The position numbers were made by a program, and so were the translations under genes. From NCBI RefSeq assembly GCF_022605725.1, contig NC_065561.1, positions 18,638,256 to 18,702,255 of the forward strand: a stretch of 64,000 nt of DNA, written 5' to 3'. Each line of letters starts with the position of its first letter. Positions within the stretch are counted from its first letter, which is position 1. Below, one piece after another: positions 12,242 to 22,545 of the stretch. Under the pieces are notes generated by a model that searched no databases, was not told the origin of the DNA, and saw only the letters and a list, made by a program, of their open reading frames with translations. The stretch is from Anthonomus grandis grandis (taxonomy: Eukaryota > Arthropoda > Insecta > Coleoptera > Curculionidae).

Positions 12242-13106
12242 CAGGGTGACCATTGGGATCTCGGAAACTGTAAGAGTTACGGGATCGGTTAAATGGAGGC
12301 AAAGTTGCGCAATTTGGAGCTTAATAAAATGACGTTTAAAAAGTTCCGGATACTTCCGGAGATATCCAAAAAAACCGAAATTTGTCAAAATCGCTTTTAC
12401 TTTCTACCGACTTTATTTAAAGAGATATCGGGAAATTAAAAACAGTTTTTCATTGCCACTCTTTACGTCTTGCTTTAAGACGCAAAAAAAAATCCGAAGT
12501 TTCGTTTTTTTTCGATCATCATCAACTTAATTTTTTCTTATGGGCGCCATATTGGATTTTCTATCCAATACTTCCTTTCTTAACTTAATATTTTGATTTT
12601 TTTAAAATTTATATAGTAGTCCATGACAAAACGACATTAGCCGGTTAAACTTAATAAAATGAAAAAATACATTTTCATTGAATTGGTTAAAAAAAAACTA
12701 CATCACATACAGAGTATTTTATAGCTTCAGTTTATATAGAATCAATTTATTTGGAAATTCCATTGATATATCTTTTTCTCTTGCACTCATGGAGTTCTTA
12801 TAGGAAGTATTAGAAAGAGTAATCGGATATGCAAGTGTGATACCTCATTTTAAAGGCAATAAAAAATACGTTTTATGAGAAAATCCAATATGGCGCCCAT
12901 TAGAAAAAATAAAGTTGATGATGATCGAAAAAAAAACAGAACGTCGAATTAATTCTTTTTTTACGTCATGTTGTAGGACATAAAAAGTGGCAATGAAAAA
13001 CTGTTTTTAGTTTTCCGATATCTCTTTAAATAAAGTCGCTAGAAGGTAAAAACGATTTTTACAAATTTCAGTTTTTTTTGGTCATCCTCGAATTTGGGAC
13101 ACCCTG
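12242..13106. mobile_element. Foldback/MITE-like DNA element with TA flanks
   Basis: CAGGGTG at 12242 and CACCCTG ending at 13106 are each flanked by TA. Two arms of about 180 bases (roughly 12377-12562 and 12880-13070) are near-perfect inverted copies. Both include GGCGCCATATTGGATTTTC or its complement, GATCATCATCAAC, and GATATC next to CTCTTTAAATAAAGTCG. The spacer between them is about 315 bases. There is no open frame. TA duplication fits Tc1/mariner-mobilised MITEs. Confidence 0.8.
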
Positions 13107-13109
13107 TAT

Positions 13110-13780
13110 GCAATGAGTATGCAGAAGGAGAAACAGTTTTGAATATCATTAAATTAATAAAATCTATTCGCAGACATACATTTAATAATTTATATAAAAA
13201 AAACACAAGAATTATATTTATAACGTGAAAGTGTATATCTCTTTATTCTTATAGGACGATTTATAACCTGCAATATCGTGTAAAAACAATTTCATGAATC
13301 TATTAGGTAATTCTCATTGTGATATATTGAAGGTTATAAATTCAAATAATAAAGCGACATTTTTAATAATAATAATAATCGATTTGATTATCACAATCAA
13401 ACAATTTTGTTGCAATAATCTAAGTTTTTGTTAATGGTTATTAATTAATTTTATACCTGCAATATATCCATTCGATTATAGTAATTCATTTAACTAGTTT
13501 GTGATTAAAAAAATATCTGTTATCTCCAATTAGACTACTTTTATTGCGACAATCAGATTATTTCATTGGCGCCTATTTACCCTAAGTTTTTGATTGGGTT
13601 AATCGATCATTCTTTAACCATTAACTAGTAAGTTTTGTTCAAAAATTTGTCTTTCCATTAATAATATGAAACCCTCTGTCAAAGCCATGCCATCTACAGT
13701 TAAAAAAAATTGTTCTAATTACAAAAAAAAACGCCTAAGTTAATTTTTTCAAAAAAAAAAAGGAAAGAACAAAAGCAAAC
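13110..13780. other. AT-rich DNA without recognised content
   Basis: No gene or repeat family was recognised. Many ATTAAT/TAATAAT runs are present. Confidence 0.5.
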
Positions 13781-14029
13781 AAATTAACTGTTTTCCTGCT
13801 GGACCTCATCAAATAGCGTTATTCTTCTGTAAAGGAACAGGACAAAACTCGACCCATTGTGTGTGTGTATCCTTTTTCTTTTTTTTTCTTTTTGGTAACA
13901 AGAGAAAAAGAAACGAATGTCCGGTATCACCTTTCGCTCATCATCCCCCTTCCACCTCTCTCCCGAGTCTCCTTGGGGAGCCATCAACTCTTAATGTCCC
14001 GATGACCCAGCTCAAGGTCGCTCCTGAAA

Positions 14030-14210
14030 TTCCGCTTTCGCTGGCAACTTTCCTCCCTGGCGGTCGTTAGGGACGCAACGGCAAGGTTGCGGGGGTGCAT
14101 GTACCCTGCACACGCCCTGTTGCCAACCCTCTCTAGCAACCGACAGGGGATCAGTAAGGGAGTGAGTGAGTATATAAGCCGCTTTTAAAACTTTACTGTG
14201 CTGCGATCTC
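14030..14210 (+). promoter_or_regulatory. CpG-rich patch with TATA box
   Basis: A GC-rich stretch ends in GAGTATATAAG, with TATATAAG at 14171-14178. A start site would be expected near 14200. Upstream lies CCCTGTTGCCAAC (about 14116-14128), the same string as in the 5.2 kb CpG patch, plus GGCAACT and AGCAACC. The arrangement resembles a TATA promoter. However, only LINE debris follows downstream, so it is either a stranded promoter or part of an unrecognised element. Confidence 0.4.
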
Positions 14211-14350
14211 TATGGAGTACATTTATTAGGTTTAAAGTGGTTTTACTAGGTTAAAACTAGTTTAGAGCACATATTTTGCTTGATATATTGAACTTAATAT
14301 AGGCAAAGCATGAACTGATTTTGTCGTGTTTTAACGCACTTATCTGTTTG

Positions 14351-14594
14351 AGGCTTTAAAGAGTGGATATCGCGCAGATTCTATTTATATTGACTTCTAC
14401 AAGGCTTTTGACACAATCAGCTTCCATTGGTTTCAACGTATAACAAATGAATCAATTTTTTTTTTAATAGGGAGCTGTATTGCATTAACAACTATATATT
14501 TCGAGATCAAAAGCATAGTCTAGATATTCTGAACATGTTTACACTGGATACACGTCTCGCATCATTTCATAGAGATTGGACTGTAATGGATTAA
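14351..14594 (+). pseudogene. LINE remnant: RT palm plus C-terminal scrap
   Basis: Bases 14351-14456 read EALKSGYRADSIYIDFYKAF followed by DTIS, matching the palm motif 'DviYlDFsKAFDrvsH' of non-LTR reverse transcriptases. After a T-run, 14472-14594 reads an open 40-codon stretch containing HSLDILNMFTLDTR and ending in a stop. This resembles the region after the RT domain in some LINEs, so the two are best taken as one element with a large internal deletion. The second part is preceded by TTTTTTAATAG, which could mimic a splice acceptor, so a terminal host exon is a weaker alternative. Confidence 0.55.
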
Positions 14595-15415
14595 AACGAA
14601 CTGGGATTTGTTGAGTATGTATCATATGTAATTATATAAGAGAAATATAAATAATATAAGTAATAAAAATTGATTAAGAGAAATCTGTATTGTTATGATG
14701 AATTCATAATTATTTACTTATTTTATTTGGAAAGCAGAAAATAAAATAGACTTGTTCTAACTTAAATCTATAATCATATTTTTCGTTACATTTAATCCAA
14801 TTTAAGTTCAGTAAATCTTAAATACACTAATTTACTTAATGTATAATATGTTTTTTTTAAATTGTAATTTGATAGTAAATTGAACTGTGGTGAAAATTAG
14901 GTCTGTTTATTTGGTAAATAGGTTTATCGTTCTTTTTAATTTTAATTAAAAAATAATTAGATATTATCCTAAAAAGAAAAAACGAGGTCAGAGGTCAATA
15001 GTTAAACTTCAGCACTGAAAAAAAAATTTATTATACGTCAGGTAAATTATTATATTTAAGATTTATTGGACTTTATTTTTGTTAAGAATAACTAAAAATG
15101 TCATTAAACATTTAAGTTCATATTTCTTCTATAAATATGAATAAGTCTGTTTTCTTCTTTCTTTTAATCATTGGGCATATGAGATTTTTTACATTCACAT
15201 TGATTTTTAATATATTAGTGACGCAATACCTAAAAAAATAAGTAAATAAGAAGGTATGAACCCAATCTACTAAAATGTGTTTATATTGGTTCTTTTCCTA
15301 GAGTTAGGGTTTGTGTCCAAGATCTTAGTTCCAAGTGGTTTTTCCAGGCAATTAAACATGTCTGGACTATGGAAATTTGATTTTTCTATCCTAGAATATG
15401 TAAAAATAAGTTTTT

Positions 15416-15456
15416 TTCCAGGCAGTTAAAGATCTTTGGTTCCCAAGTGCCTGGAA
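15416..15456. repeat. CCAGGCAGTT hairpin (copy A, first)
   Basis: TTCCAGGCAGTT, a spacer of about 17 bases, then AAGTGCCTGGAA. The equivalent in copy B at 17057-17097 is perfect (AACTGCCTGGAA), so copy A has lost one pairing. Confidence 0.75.
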
Positions 15457-16346
15457 TAAAATAAATTATGTTTTTTCAGCCCTAAATAAGTGAAATTAGG
15501 TTTTTTGAACGAGTTTAATTAAAAATCCAAATCGAACGCTCCAAAATTAAAATTTATTAAAACTCCAACCAAAAATTAATGGAAAAAAGTCAATTTTATA
15601 AAAGGACCAAAATTTTACGACAAAAAATTTATTTTAATAATATTTCGACGCACGGAAAGGACTATGAATTAAATTTATAAAAAAATCACTTCTAAGGATA
15701 AAAATTTGATTTAATAGAAATTCGGCTTGAAGGACCACAAATCCAGGAGTAAAATTAAATTTAATAAAGTACTCACCAGAACTAGTAGGACCTTTAGATA
15801 TTTTAAATCAAAATATAATTAGGAGCGGATCATCACACAATCGCTTCCTGTGGATATATGTCTATATTTAATTGGTTTCCTAATTGCTTGAAGAAGCCAC
15901 TAGGCAGAAACATGTGTAACATAATTTTTTTTACATTTATCCAGACGTATGTAAGGTCTTTTTTTCTATGTATAGGTACTGAAATCTCTGATAGCACCGA
16001 TATATTTTCTGAATATACCTGGAATATTTATTTATACATATTTCAAATCAAAATATATTAGAGGAGGTTTAAACTATTGGTTTTCTAAAGGAACTTGGCT
16101 CTTCTTGAAATGTTGACCTTGCTCGAAGGAACCAATAAGCAGAAACAAGTTTCAGTTTAATTGTTTTGTCCAGGCAGTAGTAACTTAAGAGCTCATAATA
16201 TCGCGTTTCTTTTTGATGCATTGTGGTATCAGCACTGTTGTTATCTATTTAAAAATATATAAAATAAAATAAAATCAGCAGTTAAAGATATTTGGTTATC
16301 GAAAGGTCCGAACTAAGAAAATTTGATATGTAAAATTGTGTTATTT

Positions 16347-16387
16347 TTCCAGGCAGTTGAAGATATTTAATTACTCAACTACCTGGA
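16347..16387. repeat. CCAGGCAGTT hairpin (copy A, second)
   Basis: TTCCAGGCAGTTGA followed after 13 bases by TCAACTACCTGGAA: 13 of 14 positions pair. Its copy B counterpart is 18609-18650. Confidence 0.8.
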
Positions 16388-17597
16388 ATAAAAAAAAGTA
16401 TTTTTTACAGCCTCGAATAAGCAAAATCGAGGTTTTCTAGGCAGTTATTTAGTTACTTAAGGCTCACTGTTTACGGGGCCATATTACAAGGGAATGTCGT
16501 TTACTAAGATCGAAAACTTTGCTATTAACATCAATGGAAATTACCGTCCGCTTTATCGATGACCTGGTAATTGTAATTTGATAGTAAACTTAACTATCGA
16601 AACGTTGGTGAAAATTAGGTCTGTTTATTTAGTAAATATGTAGGTTTTTCGTTCTTTTTAATTTCAGGTAATCACTCAGGTAAATTATTGCATTTAAGAT
16701 TTATTAGAATTCATTGGATTAAATATAACTAAAAGTGTCATTAAATATTTGAGTTCATATTTCTTCTATAAATATGAACAAGTCTGTTTTCTTCTCTCTT
16801 TTAATAATTGGGCATATGAGAATGTAATTTTTTTTACATTTACTTTTAATATAATAGTGACGTAATACGTAAAAAAAAATAAGTAAATAAGTAGGTATAA
16901 ATCGTATCTACTAAAAAGTGTTTTTATTGGTTCTTTTCCTAGAGTTAGGGTTTGTGTCCAAGATCTTGGTTCCAAGTGGTTTTTCCAGGCAATTAAATAT
17001 GCCTGGACTATGGAAATTTGATTTTTCTATCTTAGAATATGTAAAAATAAGTTTTTTTCCAGGCAGTTAAAGATCTTTGATTTCCAACTGCCTGGAATAA
17101 AATAAATTATGTTTTTTCAGCCCTAAATAAGTGAAATTAGGTTTTTTGAACGAGTTTAATTAAAAATCCAAATCGAACGCTCCAAAATTAAAATATATTA
17201 AAACTCCAACCAAAAATTAATGGAAAAATGTCAATTTTATAAAAGGACCAAAATTTTACGACAAAAAATTTATTTTAATATTATTTCGACGCACGGGAAG
17301 GACTATGAATTAAATTTATAAAAAAATCACTTTTAAAAATTTGATTTAATAGAAATTCGGCTTGAAGGACCACAAATCCAGGAGTAAAATTAAATTTAAT
17401 AAAGTACTCACCAAAACTAGTAGGACCTTTAGATATTTTAAATCAAAATATAATTAGGAGCGGATCATCACACAAGCGCTTCCTGTGGATATATGTCTAT
17501 ATTTAATTGGTTTCCTAATTGCCTGAAGAAGCCACTAAGCAGAAACATGTGTAACATAATTTTTTTTTTAATTTTCCAAACGTATGTAAGGTCTTTT

Positions 17598-18271
17598 TTA
17601 GTAGTTTGGAGAATGGTGTCCATGTTCTGGGATGTATTTTTATAGGTATTTGCTAGCAAACACAGTAGAAATTAAAGGTCTTATTTCACCAGAAATTCCT
17701 TTTATTATGACGACCGGTTTCGCGATTACAATATCATCGCATCATCAGGTCGAGGACTAAAAGTAAAAGACACAATTTACATAGATACTATGCTTATCAA
17801 AAATTGGTAAAATGCTGAATAAAATCGAATTTTAAAGCGTACTTACATTGTTAAAAACGAGATTTGTCAAAACAAAACAAAAGCACATATAGAACGGTAC
17901 AGCTAAAATTAAGCAAGTAAATCTTATCGTAAGATAACAAATAATACACTTAGGTTTAAAACAATAACATCCAAAAAGCACCGTTACAACACAATAGACA
18001 AAACGATCTAAAAACTATGATAACCGCCATTCAAACTAATCTGACCAACAGAGTCATCTATATCTAGTTTTCATAATTAAGAAAGAACGTTACAAAGAAA
18101 TCTATATTTTATATCCTATAACCGAATGGGTACTAGATAGCGGTACCCACAGTAAGTAAACCCACAGTGTCTAACGCTCTTTAAAGATATCTCGCCAAAA
18201 TCGTCGACGAATATACACATTTGACTAATTTCTTGCTTAACTTTCGCACTCAAGATCTGAGTTTGTCAGGC
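17598..18271 (-). mobile_element. Penelope-like element fragment
   Basis: This stretch is missing from copy A of the duplication, where GGTCTTTTTT runs almost directly into TATAGGTACTG. It therefore is a discrete insertion. Its minus strand carries CTGATGATGCGAT and CGCGAAACCGGTCGTC. This is a signature I associate with the terminal repeats of arthropod Penelope-like retroelements, which are reported to encode hammerhead ribozymes. No GIY-YIG or RT coding was recognised in the ~670 bases, so it would be a truncated or solo terminal-repeat copy. Confidence 0.55.
17709..17751 (-). ncRNA. Hammerhead-ribozyme-like motif
   Basis: On the minus strand, CTGATGA (17748-17742) is followed by a stem GCGAT/ATCGC (17740-17736 with 17726-17722, 9-base loop) and then GAAAC (17721-17717) and CGGTCGTC. 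This is the conserved core order CUGANGA, helix II, GAAA, NUH. Helix III would be only 1-2 bp and helix I about 3 bp (GAC/GTC). One U is unpaired at the base of helix II. It is either a minimal type of the kind reported in Penelope-like elements or a degenerate, inactive copy. Confidence 0.4.
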
Positions 18272-18830
18272 GTGTATAGGTACTGAAATCCCTGATAGCA
18301 CCGATACATTCTCTGAATATACCTGCAATGTTTATACATATTTCAAATCAAAATTTATTAGAGGAGGTTTAAACTATTGGTTTTCTTGAAGGAACTTGGC
18401 TTTTCTTGGAATGTTGACCTTGCTTGAAGGAACCAATAAGCAGAAATATGTGTCAGTTTAATTGTTTCTCATTTTGTCCAGGCAATAGTAACTCAAGAGC
18501 TCATGACATCTCGTCTCTTTTTGATGCATGTCAATTGGTATCTATTCAAAAATATATAAAATTAATAAATTGATTTTTTCGGCCTAAAATATGTAAAACT
18601 AATTTTTTTTCCAGGCAGTTGAAGATATTTAGTTACTCAACTACCTGGAATAGACAAAAAAATTTGTACAGCTTTAAATAAGCAAAATCGAGCATTTCTA
18701 GGCAGTTATTTAGTTACTTAAGGCTCACCGTTCAAGAGGTCGTATTACAAGGGAATGTCGTTTACTAATATCGAAAACTTGGAAATTAACATCAATGAAA
18801 ATTCATTTAAATGCAAATTTAAAAAAAACA

Positions 18831-18920
18831 TTCAAGATTGAAGAAGTTGGACTAAACATCAGCATCAAGAAGACCAAATTAGTGATTTATTCAATATTTG
18901 ACAATATACAAATCGATTAG
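18831..18920 (+). pseudogene. LINE RT scrap
   Basis: A 29-codon open stretch reads FKIEEVGLNISIKKTKLVIY and ends in a stop. 'GLxINxxKTK' is the motif after the YADD box in RTE/R1-type reverse transcriptases. Nothing else of the element is recognisable around it; it sits just past the end of duplication copy B. Confidence 0.45.
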
Positions 18921-19776
18921 GATAAGCAATTTTTTAAAATTGTCTTAAGTAACAGAAGTCCCGAGCTTTCAAGTATACAAGTTCTTAACCAACCCAACTC
19001 AACCCAACTTCTGCATCACATCAGTTAATAATAAACTTTGACGAAGTTCTCAACTATTGTTAATCTGAGAGAGTTTTTCGTTCAAGTCCAAAATCAAAGG
19101 AAAGTAAATTTCATTTAAGGAACTTTAATGTATCATGTTTGCAAGATATTCGGTAACGAAGTTGATCTTTTTTCACCTGAATACAAAGAAAATTTTACCC
19201 TTCACATTTTCACGCCTCATACAATTCGAAAACGAGAATTTCTCTAAAGAAAAAGCCGTCCGTCTTAATTTATTCGTACCAACGGCAAATAAGATATTTT
19301 CTGAAACAAGAGCCGTGTATTTCAAAGTGCCTCATTATCCGATCGTTCAGGCAATAGGCTCGGAACTGAAAAGTTGGCAGGTGCTCGTCGTGCCTTGTTC
19401 GATACTTAGCAATTTCGACGTGGGATAAAGCAAGAATGAGGGAGAAACACGAAACCCGATAATCTGCCTGGATGTTAACAACCAAAAAAACTTACGTGTA
19501 GCTGTTTAAGTAGGTTATTTGTGTTGTTTGAAAGGAGACAACAAGGGATAATGCGAAGGATTAGGTAGGATGATGTGGAGAATTTTTCATGAAATAGTGC
19601 CTTGCTTGAATAACTGGATGTTACAGACTAAAACTTAATTTGTTCAGGAAATAGCAGTTTACTGGACTTTATAATGTCAGAAAAGCAGCATGGTTTTTAT
19701 GTGGCAGCAACAAATTTGTTCTAGTCAGGGTCAGAACTTTATTTGGTTTTATTTAAATTACTTAAAATTTTCAGTG
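18921..19776. other. Unassigned DNA with one unremarkable 97-codon frame
   Basis: The plus strand is open at 19135-19428 for 97 codons. The predicted peptide has no motif I recognise, and the opposite strand is open over much of the same interval. I do not call it a gene. Confidence 0.4.
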
Positions 19777-19910
19777 ATTTAATTGAAGATAAAATATGTA
19801 ATAATCTGTCCAAAGCTTTTGATGCTGTTAACAGCTGACCCTGGTGAAACACCCATTCATTGAGATTCTTTGTTAGATAAACTCAGACAGTTTTCATTTA
19901 AATATGACAG
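19777..19910 (+). pseudogene. LINE RT scrap (LSKAFDAVN)
   Basis: Bases 19806-19832 encode LSKAFDAVN, the palm motif of non-LTR reverse transcriptases, preceded by LIEDKICNN and followed directly by a stop. The sequence after it (CATTCATTGAGATTCTTTGT and on) resembles the next RT stretch out of frame. It is heavily decayed and short, so the clade cannot be judged. Confidence 0.45.
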
Positions 19911-20439
19911 GACAAGTAACTATCCTATCATCAGCGAAGAGGACAAAGTACATTTAAGGCCGTTGATAATATTTTAAAAAAATGCAGAGATCCAAGGACT
20001 AATTTCTATAGCTTCTATATCTTTAATATGTTTATCGGTCTTTTGTAATTGATTGCTAGTCGCTCCATATTGTTTTATTAACTTTAACCCATTTTTACTT
20101 GGTATCTGTTAGTCAATATAGCTCTAACGTAACTCCTATCTTTTGTGTAGGCCTTTCGAATTGAAATTTAGCGGTTTCTTGACCTCTCCCATTTTTTTGT
20201 CTTCTTTGGATATATCCGGGTTTGTTGCCCTTTCGCTTGTTCATTCTTTCCTTCGCGTTATTAATGATGCCTTGTCCGTCCGTCAAGGGTGAGTTCAGGG
20301 TGCTTTCCCAACGGATAATTATGCAAGACTGGTCAAAGGAGTCAGTCAGTCGGATCGTTTAGGTTCAGTATATTTTTATTAACGCAGTTTCTTTTTGCGC
20401 TTAATTTATATTCTAGTGGATTTTACAGGTGTTTATGTG

Positions 20440-21725
20440 ATTAAAAAATAATTGCCAGAATCTTTTGTTTATTTTAGATCATAGTACCAATGTGAAAAAA
20501 AGTGAAAATACAAACAATATGCTATCCTATAACTTGGCGAAATAATTTTTAAAATTGTTTAATTAGACTTTGAGATATAGGGAGTTAAATATTTAGTTAT
20601 TAATGGCGAATGTGCCGGTTATGTAAATTTTGAAATCCTTAGAATTTTCGTAATTTTGAAGATATTTAAAAAATTCTTGTTTGATATAATAAAGGTAAAT
20701 TTCGAGAGTCTTAGTAAATAATGCTTTTCAAAAAATTGGCGAAAGTGCTGGACAAATAAATTTTTAAGTCTTTAAAACTGGCGCATATTTTAATAAACTT
20801 TTTTTTAATAGGAGGAAATCTGATTATTATTAAACAAAAATAATTGCATTTTTTAATACTTACCCTCGTACAAGAAAAACGTTTTGATTAACACTGAAAA
20901 TACTCAAATATATACTATTGCGCTACCCTTTAATCTGGTGAAAAAATTTTTAACATTGGTTAATTAGACTTTAAGATATAGATGTTTAAAGATTTAGTGA
21001 TAAATGGCGAAAGCACTGGTTTAGTAAAATTTTAAAGCCTTAAAAAATCCATAATTTTAAAGATATTAAAAAAATATTATGTTTAATAAAGGTAGATATC
21101 GGGCATCTTAACAAGTATATTGCTTCCAAAAATTGGTGAAAGTGCTAGTTAGGTGAATTTTTAAACTTATATAACTGGCATAATTTTAAATATTTTTTTC
21201 TTTAACTAGGAAGAAATTTAATTATTAATCAAAAAAAAAAATAATTTTTTTTTATTACGTTACCCTGGCAAGTTACACTCGCGCAAAAGATTAAAAAAAA
21301 CGTTTTGAAAAAAAAAACACTTAAATATATGCAATTGCGCTACCCCATAACCTGGTGAAAAAAAAATTCAAAATTGGTTAATTAGGCCTTGAGATGATGA
21401 AGATTTAAAGATTAAATGATAAATGGCGAAAGCGCCGGTTAAATAAAATTTGAAAACCTTATAACTTCCCTAATTTTGATGGTATTTAAAAATTCTTTTT
21501 TTATATAATAAAGGTAAAGCTCGAGCGTCCTAATAAGTTATGCGTTTCAAAAAATTGGCGAAAGTGCCACGCAAGTGAATTTTTAAGGATTAATAACTCT
21601 TGTAATTTTAAAGATATTTGAGTTTTTTTTTTCTATAAATAAAATAAATTTTGAGCATCTTAATAAGTAATGTGTAATTAGAAATCGGTTGAGGTGCTAG
21701 GCAAGTAAATTTGCTACGCAAGCAA
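20440..21725. repeat. Three ~400-418 bp tandem units
   Basis: The phrase TTAATTAGACTTTGAGATATA and variants recur near 20559, 20960 and 21378. Each is followed by TGGCGAAAGYRCYGGTT, a TTTTAAAGATATTTAAAAA phrase, and a second GGCGAAAGTGC. The last point suggests an internal half-unit duplication. No coding was recognised. Confidence 0.8.
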
Positions 21726-21739
21726 CGCTTTACCGCAAA

Positions 21740-22095
21740 CTCATTGACATAGTACTCGATTTTAGCTTCTATTTGCTAGATAATTAAAAAATAAACTGAA
21801 ATATCTGGTACTACTATCGGTTTTTTCATATCGACACATTTTTCTTAAAAATCTCGTTTTCAGCTACCTTTTTCTGAATAACTTAGTAGTAAAATAAAAT
21901 GTTCAGTATCACTGACGGTATTCTCAAAATCTCAATTTTTTTCTTAAAAATCATCATAAACCCATAGATATGGTACTTATTTTTAGCTACTTTTTTCTGA
22001 GTAACTTAGCAGTAAAATAAAATTTTTAGTACCACTATTGGTTTTTCTTATAATGCAAATTTTTCCTAAAAATTACAGTTTCTTTCTTTTCGTTT
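21740..22095. repeat. Degenerate ~130-bp repeats
   Basis: Phrases such as TAACTTAGTAGTAAAATAAA (near 21879) and TAACTTAGCAGTAAAATAAA (near 22001), each followed by a GTATCACT/GTACCACT phrase, recur with CTACTATCGG near 21816 as a third partial. Confidence 0.6.
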
Positions 22096-22545
22096 TTCTC
22101 TGAAACTAATAAAGTTAGAGACTTGACAATTGGAACATAAGTTCTTCCAATAAATCCATTGAACTTCTACGTTAGGGTTTTTCTCTAAAAATTTTTATAG
22201 ATAAAGAAATTAATTTTGCACGTCAAAAAAATTCGTATAAAAAATTTCAAATTCGAAAGAGACAAAATGCCCATATCTCGGAAACCAATAAAGTTAGAGA
22301 CTTGCAAATTAGAATATAAGTTCTTCTAATAAATCCATTGGATACCTATGGCACCGTTTTTTTTTTAAATACCTTTTAATATAAATAAGTTACCTTTGAA
22401 ATTTGGAAAAAACAAGATTGATTTCCAAAAAAACGGAATGCTTATAACTCTGAAACCAATGAAGTTAGAGACTTGAAAGTTGGAACATAAATTCTTCTGA
22501 TATATAAATCCATTAAAGGCATGTTTAAATGATGAAATTATTTAT
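22096..22545. repeat. Three ~175-bp tandem units
   Basis: AAAGTTAGAGACTTG recurs at 22111, 22290 and (as GAAGTTAGAGACTTG) 22461, each followed by GGAACATAAGTTCTTC or variants and AAATCCATT. Spacing is 179 and 171 bases. Confidence 0.8.

Larger units (their letters stand above)
14863..16540 (+). repeat. Tandem segmental duplication, copy A
   Basis: This ~1.7 kb block is repeated at 16571-18815. Shared landmarks include GTAATTTGATAGTAAA at the start, the phrase AGGACCACAAATCCAGGAGT, and GGGAATGTCGTTTACTAA at the end. It contains several copies of the CCAGGCAGTT motif, two of them as hairpins. No gene was recognised. Confidence 0.85.
16571..18815 (+). repeat. Tandem segmental duplication, copy B
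   Basis: Second copy of the 14863-16540 block, similar throughout with small indels, and enlarged by a ~670 bp insertion at 17598-18271 that copy A lacks. The insertion therefore post-dates the duplication. Hairpin motifs lie at 17057-17097 and 18609-18650. Confidence 0.85.

Noticed and set aside
13784..14070. Opposing ~68-codon frames near 13.8-14.1 kb
   Set aside because: Low complexity, T-run derived and GC-patch derived; no family recognised.
14471..14594. Terminal host exon after a TTTTTTAATAG acceptor, driven by the TATA box at 14171
   Set aside because: A LINE RT motif lies directly upstream and the peptide resembles a post-RT LINE segment; debris of one LINE explains both.
19135..19428. 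97-codon plus-strand frame as a host gene
   Set aside because: No motif, no splice or promoter context, and the opposite strand is open too.
20342..20358. Initiator-like TCAGTCAGTC with GGATCGTT
   Set aside because: The spacing to a downstream promoter element is wrong, and only tandem repeats follow.
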